Assembly: GCA_013399895.1 (NCBI GenBank)
Contig: VXBA01011249.1
Location: 2,914,542 to 2,978,541, forward strand
DNA from: Serilophus lunatus
Lineage: Eukaryota > Chordata > Aves > Passeriformes > Eurylaimidae
Direction: 5' to 3'
Length of the DNA: 64,000 nt
Position 1 is the first letter of the stretch. Every line of letters starts with the position of its first letter. Below the pieces are notes generated by a model. That model ran no database searches. It was given only the letters and a program-made list of their open reading frames with translations, and had not been told where the DNA came from. Made by a program: the position numbers and the translations under genes. Shown one piece after another: positions 38,601-49,134 of this stretch.

Positions 38601-40549
38601 GGAAATATTTATTTCCAAGCACAATGCAAAAAGCCTCACTGGGATTATCATGCAGCCATTTCCAATAGTATTATGTACCACACATGTACCGTCTTTCCAA
38701 ACAAATGATGAGATGCAATATTGCAAATTTAAAGTTATCTTAGATATTTTGTGGCTTAGTCAATATTTTACACATATGGGTTTTTCATACTCTTTGATCT
38801 CGCTGTAGCTTTACACAGCTACAAATATCTTTTAATGCCATTTAATATGAAAGCAAAAGGAAGAAAGGATCCTCAGGAAGATTCACTTACTACAAAGTCT
38901 TGAATTACTATATCGTCACAAGCAATGTCAGCAGATGGTAGTCCATATGAAGTTTTTCTGTCTTGAACTCAGAGCATGTAGCCCTTTCTCTCTCTCCCAT
39001 GGGCTCCTTGGTATTACCATCTCTGGGGCATATTCACCTGTGCTGCTCTTCTCTTCCACTTCTGTTCAATGCTCTGTCCCCCTCTACTTTTATCCTTCCC
39101 TTAATCTCCTTCAGGCAACTGCTAGATAAGGGAGCATGATGGATATTGCTACCTTGGCCATTGCCATTGTGCATGAGTGACTGCCAGTAACTTCATTTGC
39201 AGCCTTGTGGTTTATTTACTCTTTCTTTTGCAGGCGCCTTTGGCCTCTTTCACCTCAGACCCTATGTAGTAATAACTTCAGTTTTAATTTAATAGACTTG
39301 TGCTGGCTAGGAAATTTTACAAACTGATAACTGACTGCACCTACTCCCTAAATACCACTGCCTCTGATGTGAAAGGCAATAACCTTCAAGAGGACCAGGA
39401 GAGAGCCTGCTGTGTGCAGCAAGTCCTTGCAGCAAGCAGAGAAAGTATGGCAGAGCTTTAGGTAAGTGGGATATAATTAGCCATGTTGGAATTTGACCAG
39501 GATATCAGGGTTAACACTCCTGCTCCTGTGAGAAGTGCCTTGGGAGTTCCTCAGCAGCAGGCAGCCAGGACCTCTTGTTTTCATCACATTCCAGGCACTA
39601 CATGACAGCTACCCAAATACACTTTGCCTTAATGAAACAGAAATGCACATATGATACCTGCAATTTGGAACCAAGGTATGAACTTTATCCCAGAATGCAT
39701 TCATTGAAATTTGTTAATTATTCAGAGTGAAAAAGTTTTCTATATTTTGGTTGTGGACCTTATCTATTGGGAAATATTAACGGCAAAATCAGTCACTGGT
39801 AAAACGTAGAGCCCACATAGATTTTCTGAATAGCTCAATTTGCATGTAGTTGACTGGTAAGTTTAGAGATGGGCATTTCTTGCACTGGGCTTTTGTGCAT
39901 CACCTGCAGAACTCCGGAAAGAGCTCTGGTCATGGGCATTACACAGTGTTCCAGACTGTGCATGGAGACTGCTGTGCAAGCAGAAGTCCCAGGACTTACA
40001 GCATCCAGTACTTCCAGCATCCAAGACTTGCCCAGCTGCTTCGTCTGCATGTGCCTTTCAACTACTTAATGTTTCTACCATAAATGAGCTGCTATAGCTC
40101 TTGCACTATCAGCTAATCCCCTTCTTGAGGTCTTTTCTAGCACCATGTTTTTATTACTTTCCTATGAGTCATGCATACCATGGACTGATGTAGCTCTGCC
40201 CTGCCCAGGAAGACTGCAGGGCCAAACAGCTGCTGGTGGTGGGAGGAATGAATCTTCTTTAATTCCTCTGGTAAATCTCTGCTTGCTACCAGCAACTACC
40301 AGAGGGTTATGGGAACATGGCCAAGAATTTTGCACTTTTTAATATATGGACAGAGAGATTTACTGTATAATCATATTTTCCATAGCCCAGAATTACTAAA
40401 CTGGGTGAACTGTACTCACCCAAGTTCAAATTAGTACATTTGTCACAAGAAATTTCCAAACAATTCCATTTTTTCTCTTCTAAAGGAGATTGTGAGCACT
40501 GGTAGAGTTTAGACCTTCTTATTTTATACATGTTTCCATATGTTAGGCA
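35696..40549. other. AT-rich gene-free DNA
   Basis: No coding sequence, RNA gene or recognisable transposon seen. Open frames are 60-151 codons on both strands without recognisable products. Confidence 0.5.
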
Positions 40550-40578
40550 TGGGAGAGAAATGTATCATTTCTCTCCCA
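40550..40578. repeat. Perfect 12-bp inverted repeat, 5-base loop
   Basis: TGGGAGAGAAAT (40550-40561) is followed by GTATC and its exact complement ATTTCTCTCCCA (40567-40578). The G and C of the loop could extend the stem to 13 bp. By rough arithmetic fewer than 0.1 such tight hairpins are expected by chance in 64 kb of random sequence. Confidence 0.85.
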
Positions 40579-42074
40579 GACATTCTCTCCTGTGTAATGT
40601 GAATGTATTATGTGTAATCATATTCCAAAGCAATAAGATTAGACAAATTACTGTACTCTAAAAAGTGACATCAAAAATTGCCTCTCCGTCTTTATTAGCT
40701 CACTTTTTATTAGTCAAATATGTTTGGTTTACAAGAAAAACGATGTTTTTGATTCTGACCTCAGGCTTCCCAAATTCAAACAGAGCTATGGGTCAATAGC
40801 TGAATGAGAAAAGGATTGTCAGAATGATTCAGATCCTTTTTGACACCTCAGCATCTTCAAATTATTGTTTATGTCAGGCATTGGTTATGTCTGACACTGA
40901 AAGGCTGGGAACCAACACTCAGTTCAGATGGTGGTCCGTGTGCAGGAATTCAGATAATCTTGTGGTAGCTCTACACTCCCTGTGCAACCAAAAAGGAACA
41001 CAACTTTTTTTCTATCACCATAGTTAAAACTAAGTAAGACAAAATTCAGCCAATCTAATGAGTTAGAAATATTAATATTAGAATATTAGTTTTACATAGA
41101 AGAGTGATGGTATATCTTTTTTATTGTGTTCTGTGCCAAAAAGTGTTTTGGAGACTAACCAAAGGCAGTACATGCCAAGACAATTGATTTTGCCACATGG
41201 TTATTAAAAAGCAATGCTGCCACAGATGCTTGGCTAGAAAGGGCTATACAGAACCTGTCTTCTCTCTGATGGCTTTGTGCAGCAGCAGAAGTCAGGAATC
41301 CCACATGGGCTTCTGTGTTACTGCAAACCTGATGGGTCTCCCTCCAGCTGATAGGAGCCCAGGAATAAAATTGCAGCTTCCCAGGTCTGTCCAGACCCTG
41401 CAGGAAGATATATGTTTGGTAGAACAATGAAATGATCTCCTTTCCAGTTCCATGGCATTTTTAGAAAAGTGTTTGTAGAGCTGAGCAGGTAGAGTTTGGC
41501 CTTAAAAACATCATTGACCACAAGACAAAGAGCAAAAATAAGATATCTATAAAGTACCACACAAAAAACCCAAAACTGTGGGGCACTGGGAGCTGGAAAG
41601 ATACCTGCTCTTGAGTTAGAAAAAGAGCAATTAAGGAGAAGTAATATTGAACGAAAGGAAGCGAATGAGCAGCCAAAATACAGCAGCACCTGGTGAGGTG
41701 GAGGAGATGATGGTCAGTCCCACTCCATTGGCTCAGCACTGCTTTACGTTGTGGATGGACTGTTTCTCCTTCTTCAGGCTCCAGGCTTTGGCTGTGGCTG
41801 AAGGCAGATGTCCAGGCTTGTTGAAGATACCTGGTGGCTCTAGAGCAGTGGAGGGGGGATATGGGGGTAGAGTACCACCACTCACCTGGGAGTCTGCTGG
41901 AGCTTGGCAAATGCACAGCCTGGGACATCATCATTGTCGCTGGCAGGTGAGGGTGCCATATCTGCCCCTCCTAGCTCTGGCAAATTCGTCTGTCACACAG
42001 GCAGTGAGGGGATGGTAAAACTCTACAGCCTGGCTGGAAATGGCTGGGTGGTAACCCTTGAAGTAGACCATAGA
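40579..42074. other. Gene-free DNA, somewhat GC-richer at 41.65-42.05 kb
   Basis: The stretch 41.65-42.05 kb is locally GC-richer and gives overlapping frames (123-157 codons) on both strands, none with a recognisable domain. It may be an old repeat I cannot name. Confidence 0.35.
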
Positions 42075-42155
42075 ATTATTGCAATGTAGAGGCCATGTTT
42101 TCTTTTCTGTTTGCTCAGCAACCAACACATTGTTGGCACTCAATAAATACGAGCT
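42075..42155 (+). mobile_element. Possible L2-like LINE 3' end, degraded
   Basis: The order GCAATGTAGAGGCCATG, a T-rich block, TTTGCTCAGCA, then TTGGCACTCAATAAATAC resembles the end of ancient L2-type LINEs. The GCACTCAATAAATA block (42136-) is the most telling. It is short and diverged. Confidence 0.4.
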
Positions 42156-42321
42156 AACTTGAGCTGTTCTGTGCTTTCCATCAGGATTTTTTGTGTATGT
42201 TTTAGTTCCTGCATTTTCCATCTTCCAGGCATTTGACAGAAAGCTGTAAATAGGAGGACCTGGGCTGAGCACCAGGCAGGAAAATAGCAACTCCCCAATG
42301 ACTGTCCATGCTCTCCTCGAG

Positions 42322-42395
42322 GCAACTTGCCCAGCATGACTCCATATCAACTTCCACTTGTGTGAAGTGGGGATAATACTCACTTTTCCCTTCTC
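42322..42395 (+). mobile_element. Possible MIR/CORE-SINE 3' part, degraded
   Basis: CAACTTGCCC followed by TGTGAAGTGGGGATAATACT (42361-42380) resembles the characteristic end of the CORE-SINE/MIR body. No tRNA head is recognisable upstream. Its closeness to the L2-like fragment could reflect a shared LINE-type tail. Confidence 0.4.
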
Positions 42396-45300
42396 ATAAT
42401 CAGTCTGTTTGCACTGTGCTAGGAAATTCTAAAGATGCTTCTTGATCATAATGACATTTCTTTCCTGGAAATCCCCAGAATGACAGAACATCAGCAAAAT
42501 GGTATTGACATGGTCTGTGTGCCCCTAGATGTGCTGTGAAGGAGGCTTCACTGTTGATGGCACTATCACAGCCCAGGTGCAAGCACAGCAAGGGCAAATG
42601 CGTAAAATACAGAGAGTGGGGGTTTTTTTTGTTAATGAGCAAATGGAAGAAAGTCCACAGAACTGCTTTTCTTTCCAGGAGGAATATTGTGACATGCGCT
42701 CCTTGATTTTTCTGTGTAAAACGTTTGTTGAAAATGAAAACAAATAATTTGAAAAAGCTCACAGACTACATGGGCAAGTAACTGAACTGTATTTCAACTA
42801 AGTGTAATTACTTCAACTCACAGATGGCATTCTGAATTTTGGAAAGCTTGTCCTACTTTAAGGTTTAGCACTTGGGATTAAGGACAGTACTGTATAACTC
42901 TAAAAGATTTAAGAATTATACTCTAGGAAGTCATGCTCTAATAAGCTTTAGATCAGCAGTTCATATAGCATCATGGGATTCTCAGACCCCCAAGAGAAAA
43001 AGAGTCCTAATATACTGTTACCTACCACTCTCCTCTTGAAATGTCTTAGTTCCACAAAGCAATAAACCAGTCTGGACTAAGTTACTAAAGGTCTTTGAAG
43101 TACTAGAAGACCCATAAATAAGGTGAGTACTTCGGAGGGGAGGGTCTCATTTTGTGGTGTACATATACAACTATTTCATAGTCAAGTTGATTTGTAGCTG
43201 CCTGTACGTCAGTTTCCTGAGAGCAATAAATCTTCATTCAAGCAAAACTAAAATGTCATCAGTATTTATTCCATGCGGTTTTTTTACCCCATCAAGAGAA
43301 GAAAAAGTCAGCATTCATGTAAACTTTTATGCCCAACTTGCAGCTCTGTGCTAAAATTATGCTTCATAGTATGAAATTTTTATAAATCTAAATTGTAAAC
43401 ATTGGGTAACAGATGTACCATTGCATGGCCAAAAAAGAGTGGTAACTGTCACTGGAGAAATAAAACTGAGTTATTGTTTCCAGTTTCAAAAGAACAGCAA
43501 CAAGTCTAAAAAACTATATGTGATCTTTGTCCTTTTTTCCCCTCAGACACCTGCACTCATCTAATGTTTCACTGAGCCCTGAAAAATAAATGCATAGCTT
43601 CAGTCTCCTAATCCATGTGGCTCCAGAGACCACTGTTACATGAGAACTTAAACTGATGATGCTGAGCGTCCTAGGGGCAGCTTAATCTTTTTTAATTCAA
43701 ATCAACTGAGTCCCATGTGGAGCTAGGATGATACTCTATATGCTGCAATCAGACTGACCTAGACTTCTTGTGCTCTAAATGATTAATGAAACTGCCTCCT
43801 AGTTTGTTTCTATGGTGATCTGAAACTTGACACGATATAGGAATCTGCCATTCACGCTGAATGAAACAAGGAGGAGATAGCCTAGGAACAAAACTCCATC
43901 AGTTGTAGAGAGAAGGCTGAATTTTAAGTCATTAGTCTCGTTGTTCTTGGGTTGTTGACTCTTGAAAATAAGAGAGAAAATATCCTAGTTAATATAGCTT
44001 TAATTGGGTAGTTTACTAGTAAAATGTTTCAATAATAGCAAAATAAGTTACTCTGAAAACAGCTTTCTATGTTTTCTTTTGATGGGCAAATGTGGGATAA
44101 TGCTAGAGCACTAATTGAAAACGCTTTGCTGCTCCCTATAAAGAAGCTGATTCAGCTGTGAAAGCCTTTAAGTACTGTAAATAATGCTCTAAGAAAAAAA
44201 GAAAAAACATGGGGAAAAAAATCTATATTCAAGTTTTATTGAATCCACCAAGAAGACTTCTTGTATTGTTGCATTTTGGTACTGCCATTTCAAATAAGGA
44301 GTGATTTAATTTGCTACAGTGGTTTGAGGCTTTCAGAGCAAATAAATGCCTTTCAGTTTTATTTCCAAAGGGAGAACATTACCAAGCTTCCTGGAACCAC
44401 TGGTGAGTGTCTGCAGTCACTCTGCTTTATGCATAGTGCTAAGGTAAGAAAACATTTGAGAAAGCATCAGTAAATTAACTTAGATACCTAGCCAGCTACA
44501 ACACCATGAAGCCCAGTTCAAACCATCTACCTGAATTTTTACTCTGTGTCTAGAGCCAAAGTAGCTGCCCACACTGGATCTCAAGAGGCTATTGCTAAAC
44601 AGTATACAGTGCTGGCTTCAGTTGGTTACTAAAGTTGATTTGGTTGTGCTATGGCTGTAGCTTGATTGCCTTTAGAGTGAGCGTCCCTCAATGACCATCT
44701 AAAGGTGGATGAAAGGAAAAGTTTTCTCAAGATGATGAGAGCCGTGGAGGCCTACAAACTAAGATAATTTGCTGGTGCTCTTTCTGCCTCTGTCACTTAA
44801 CATTGTCTTTATTGCCTCCATTGCAAGCTCCCAACCACTGAGCACACCACTGTTTTGTCCTTCCACCAATTCCCTCCTCTCCAACAACACAGGGAAGGAT
44901 GCTGCTGGTCTTTCCCTCTCCATGCTTGTTTAAAGGGAATATAGCTGTGCTGCCTATTTGCCTCTAATGAGGCTACCCCCATACTGATCTCACTGCATCT
45001 CTCAACAGCTTTTCAGGGGGGCATGGCACACTCAAATCATCTCATCACTTCATCTGGAATCAATCACAGTAGGTCCACTGATGTCAAGAAAACTATGCTC
45101 ATTTGCATCAGCACGTGACCTGGTGCTATCTCTCTGTGATCTTTAGATCCACATTGCTCCCTTTGGGATTCATGATCTCAGAGGTATAAAAACCTCCTTT
45201 CTAATGTATTTAACCAGTGTCTGCCATTTTTCTTTCCTATCATAAAACACATTTTGTCTACTGACCCAAATTCATAGCAACTCAAATTCTTTGTTATGTG

Positions 45301-46084
45301 TCTGGGGTGTTTTTCTTAATATTGCACCCTGCATTCAGAAACGTTAAGGACCCAGACTTAGCAGCTGGTATAATTAATACTATATTTCTTAGTAAATCAG
45401 TTAGCTTTGCAGATGTAAAAAAAATCCTGTAAAATGTCCAGGATTTTCAAAGGAATTTGAAATATTTAGTGTTTTTGAACCTGACTTGATAAACATTGCC
45501 CTGTATTTCTTCAGCTGTCTGAAAATCCTTGTTTATGTTATTGCCAGATGAAGACATTGTGGTGCAATTTTTTGCATTTTTCCTAAGTTTACGTTCCTGG
45601 GATCGCACAATACCATATACTTCAATTTTAATTTTTAGAAAGGGCAGAGGATTCCGTAGGCAACAAAATCTACTATGCTTCGCCCAGATTCCATTTTTAA
45701 TTCAATCCCTTATTTGAGGGAAAAGTTTAAACTACTTTTGAATATCTTTGATTAGTGATAACAGCTCTATAAGTGTGTGTCTCACTCAGGTTCTTAGAAG
45801 GATTATTGGAAAAATAAGTAATTTTCCCTAGGAAAAAGAAAAGTTTTGTTTATTTTTGTATAAGCATTGAGAAAAGGAGTTCTACCAGAATAAAAATGTC
45901 TTGATGGCTTTTTGGAAATATGTGAGACCATGTTCCTGTGATGCTGGTTTGGGAGAAGTCTCCCTTCCTGGTTTTCCACATCCTAGGCCTTTGAGTTCAG
46001 TTTATTCTGTTGAAGCTGCTTTACTTTTGTAGAAATAATTGCGTATTTATCAGACCAATTAAGAGGGACAATAACAGCCTTTGT
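42396..46084. other. AT-rich gene-free DNA
   Basis: Nothing recognisable. The reading frames are short and on both strands. Confidence 0.5.
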
Positions 46085-46150
46085 ATGAGGGCACTCACCT
46101 GGGGTGCAGGAGATTCAGGTTCAAGTCATTGCTTCAAAACATATGGGCCA
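46085..46150 (+). mobile_element. tRNA-derived SINE head with intact B-box
   Basis: The block GAGGGCACTCACCTGGGG-TGCAGGAGATTCAGGTTCAAGTC resembles the tRNA-like head of ancient amniote SINEs. GTTCAAGTC (46119-46127) fits the RNA polymerase III B-box consensus GWTCRANNC at every position. The A-box is worn away and the SINE body is not clear downstream. Confidence 0.55.
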
Positions 46151-47589
46151 AATTCCTGCAATCCATGTCTGCAGAACAGCCCTTCTCAGGTGAGTATACA
46201 GTGGCCATAATGATTACAGATACAGTCTCTTTTATGAATAAAACCACCCAGGAAGGAGGCAAGAAGCTGGACAACATGGAGATCCATGATTTTGGCTCAT
46301 CTCAACTCTATATGCCAAACCTCAGTGTTGCTGTGCAACCACCACCACATCCAGGGAAGCAGCATGCTTTCTGGAAGGTGAGCTAAGTGCAATCCTAATT
46401 TCTCTGTGTATATGTCCTTTCCAAGCAATTAAACCTGGGCCTCTAGGGCTTGCGTTGACATGGGTGAATTGCAAAGTCACTATGTTGAAGATCCTCCCAG
46501 GGCAACCAGGTGGATTTGATGCCAGCTGTTGAAAGCCACACAGACACAAACTTATTCTCTCAACAAAAGACCTGGGCTCATTTTGGGAAAAAACTGTAAA
46601 CCGATCAATGTATTGGTGAGACTACACTTCTTACATGTGATGTATTTTCAGGAAACAAAAGGGTTACAGCCTCTCAGGCAGGAGAATGTGCGCTCTCCTG
46701 GCAAATGCTTCACAGTGCAGTGAGAGCCTCAAGCTCTCCAGGGAGACTTTTATCAGGTTTCTTTGACAGTGGTTGAAGAAAATTATGTCCTGTGACCCAC
46801 ATAGGAACAGAAAATACTTGTTAACAATTCGGGGAGACAGTGCCAGAATACAGGCATGAAGAGCAAAATCAAAACAGAACTATAATGATAATGCCAATGA
46901 TCCCTTGAATCTTCATGACAGGGATCTATCTTGAGGTGTCTCTCAAATATCCAACATTACTGCAGTCCTTGCATTAATTTGTTTTGTTTTGCTTTTGCAT
47001 TGGCACAGCTCAAGGTCTTGATTAGAGCTCAGGGATACTACTGAGACAACAACAGAATTAATATTTTTTAATTATTATGGTTACAATGGCTCCAGTAATA
47101 TTTGTCTTGAGACAAAGACAGTTTTCATTATTCTATTGCTTCTTTCTACATCTTCTGGAGATTATATATGCAGAAGGGGAGAGTGAATCTTCTCTTATGG
47201 AAGTGGGACTTGACAAGTGATGAGATACCAGTTTAAAGGCACTCACAACTGAGATATACTTAAAATACTGTAATCCTTCTGAGAAATCAGTAATCATATA
47301 TGAGTACAGGAGTTGGCAGTCTAGGTTAGGGGGAGACACTGCATATAATTTTTTTTTTTTTTGTATAGTGCCTGGCACCATGATTGCAGCTCCTGCCTGC
47401 TTCCGCTGGCAGCTGAGGGATAGCCCCTGCTAGCACATGGACTTACAGAGCAGCTTATGGATTTGCAGTGACGGATTATTTGAATATGAATCAACAATGC
47501 AACACTGTGGCAAAACAAGGCAAATGCTCAGCATTGAGTCACATTAATAAGAATGTCACGCATAAAAGAAATGAGGTAATTATTCTGCT
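46151..47589. other. Gene-free DNA
   Basis: No gene or clear repeat. A T-run lies at 47349-47362, followed by GTGCCTGGCACCATG, too short to assign. Confidence 0.4.
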
Positions 47590-47745
47590 CTACTTCACTT
47601 GATAAGCCTCAGTTGGAACGCTGCGTGCTGTTGTGAACACCACATTAAAAAAGAAATACATACTAATTGGAGAACTCAGAAGAAAACAACAAAAATGAGA
47701 AATGATTTGGAAAATAACACTTATGGGTATGATTGTTCATAAACA
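47590..47745 (+). mobile_element. Ancient CR1-clade (L3-like) LINE relic
   Basis: Translation gives PQLERCV, TPH and LEN in one frame (from 47607, with stops) and, after a frame change, KTTKMRNDLENNTYG (47683-47727). This order matches the C-terminal part of CR1/L3-clade reverse transcriptases, where an RATKMI-LEN-TY core is typical. The copy is far more diverged than the CR1 copies at 33, 35 and 61 kb, so it is older. Homology may continue to about 47960 but is unclear. Confidence 0.72.
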
Positions 47746-49007
47746 CATGAAGTGCTACAAAAAAAAAGGAGCAATTATTCTTATTATCTTAATTCTACCC
47801 TAATACAGGCATTACATACAGAAGAAATTCAAATGAGCAATGCCAGAGTTACAATACAGAAACAAGACTTTCAGAGCAAGAGGTCAAAGAACCTCTTGGC
47901 ATCACCATCTGTGGAAACAGTCCAGACTACCCTGGACAGTAAAACTGGCTGGAGGACAATTGGTTTCATTACTCAAATGTTTCTGAGGTTTCCAAATTTA
48001 GCTTCATGTCAAATCAAAAATGTCTGCATTCTCTGCAAAGGAAAATGCTATGAAAATGGCACATTAACTAAAAGTTTTCCAATTGACAAAGATGTATTTA
48101 AAATGTATTTTTTTTCTATTTTATGTTATAATTAAAATGAAAAGTAATGTGAGAAGAAAAAAATCAAAGCATTTGTCCTAAAGAGGACAAAATGGAATAT
48201 ACCAGCAATACCCTCAATCGTGTAAAGGATATTTAAAAAGAAATCAAAAGCATGACACCATAAATAATTTTGACTTTCAGTAGAACATTATTTTACAATT
48301 AAGTGTAGGATTTATTTTATTTTACCTTATTTTATTTTACTTTATTTCTTTTTTGAGCAAACTTTGTGAGTCACATCCTGAGCAGGGAAAATTTAGAAAA
48401 TGTACCTACTCTTTTGAGACTTGTAAAGTTATAGTGCATCGAGGTAAACAAAGGAAGATCTCTGAGGGTTCCTCTTGAAATTAGGAGGTACTTTTGGATG
48501 TGGTACTCTTTAATTCTTTCAGTTCCTAACCATTAATTTCTAGTACATGTAAAATGCCTGAAAAAGCACACAGATTTAAAATTTGTGCAGTGCTATTGAT
48601 CAAATGAGTAATTTGTCATACATGGTGTTAGTTTTCAACAACAAAACTTTCTAATTTAAAGTCTCATTGAGGCTTTTTACATTTGTATAGGAAAAACATT
48701 TGTGCCTTCTGACATTTGTGTCTGATTTTCAGAACTATCCAGTCTAAGATACTAGAACAAACAATGAGAGAGACAATATAGCAGTATAATACATATACTG
48801 TTGGGTTTTGACCCTCTTGGTTATGCTGCCTCTTCTTGCTTTCAGATTGCTACATTAGCAAATTGCCCGTCAGTTCTCCAAGCATGGCACTCGGCCTTTG
48901 CAGCCCTGGGGATATCAGTAACACAAAGATTGCCCCTTGCAAGCTGCAATGACCTGCGCCCTACAGCTCCATCTATCACGTAAAAATGTACTGCTTCACT
49001 ACTGTCA
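47746..49007. other. AT-rich gene-free DNA with a TTTTA-rich tract
   Basis: A 127-codon frame (47752-48135) begins at the relic's edge and has no recognisable product. An imperfect (TTTTA)n tract lies at 48311-48352. Nothing else stands out. Confidence 0.45.
48311..48352. repeat. Imperfect (TTTTA)n tract
   Basis: TTTAT/TTTAC pentamer-like repeats followed by a T-rich run. Confidence 0.8.
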
Positions 49008-49134
49008 CTTTTCACAGCTCCATCTCAATATCTCTTTTCAGGTTTCCTGCTGACTGACAATGTCAGTTACAACATTTCACACAATTTTTCTTCTCTATGT
49101 GTGAAATTACATATCCAAGAACTGTGAAAAGAGA
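49008..49134. repeat. Cluster of nested and competing inverted repeats
   Basis: Four perfect complementary pairs fall in 127 bases. CTTTTCACAG (49008-49017) pairs with 49122-49131. TCTCTTTTCA (49031-49040) pairs with 49125-49134, competing for the same right arm. ACTGACA-A-TGTCAGT occupies 49053-49067, and ATTTCACACA (49074-49083) pairs with 49098-49107. A transcript could fold as an outer stem enclosing two hairpins. Single 10-bp pairs at this spacing are expected by chance several times per window; the clustering is what is unusual. Confidence 0.6.

Noticed and set aside
41461..42018. Overlapping 123-157-codon frames and a donor-like GGCAGGTGAGG near 41941
   Set aside because: No recognisable domain in any frame and no matching acceptor or neighbouring exon.
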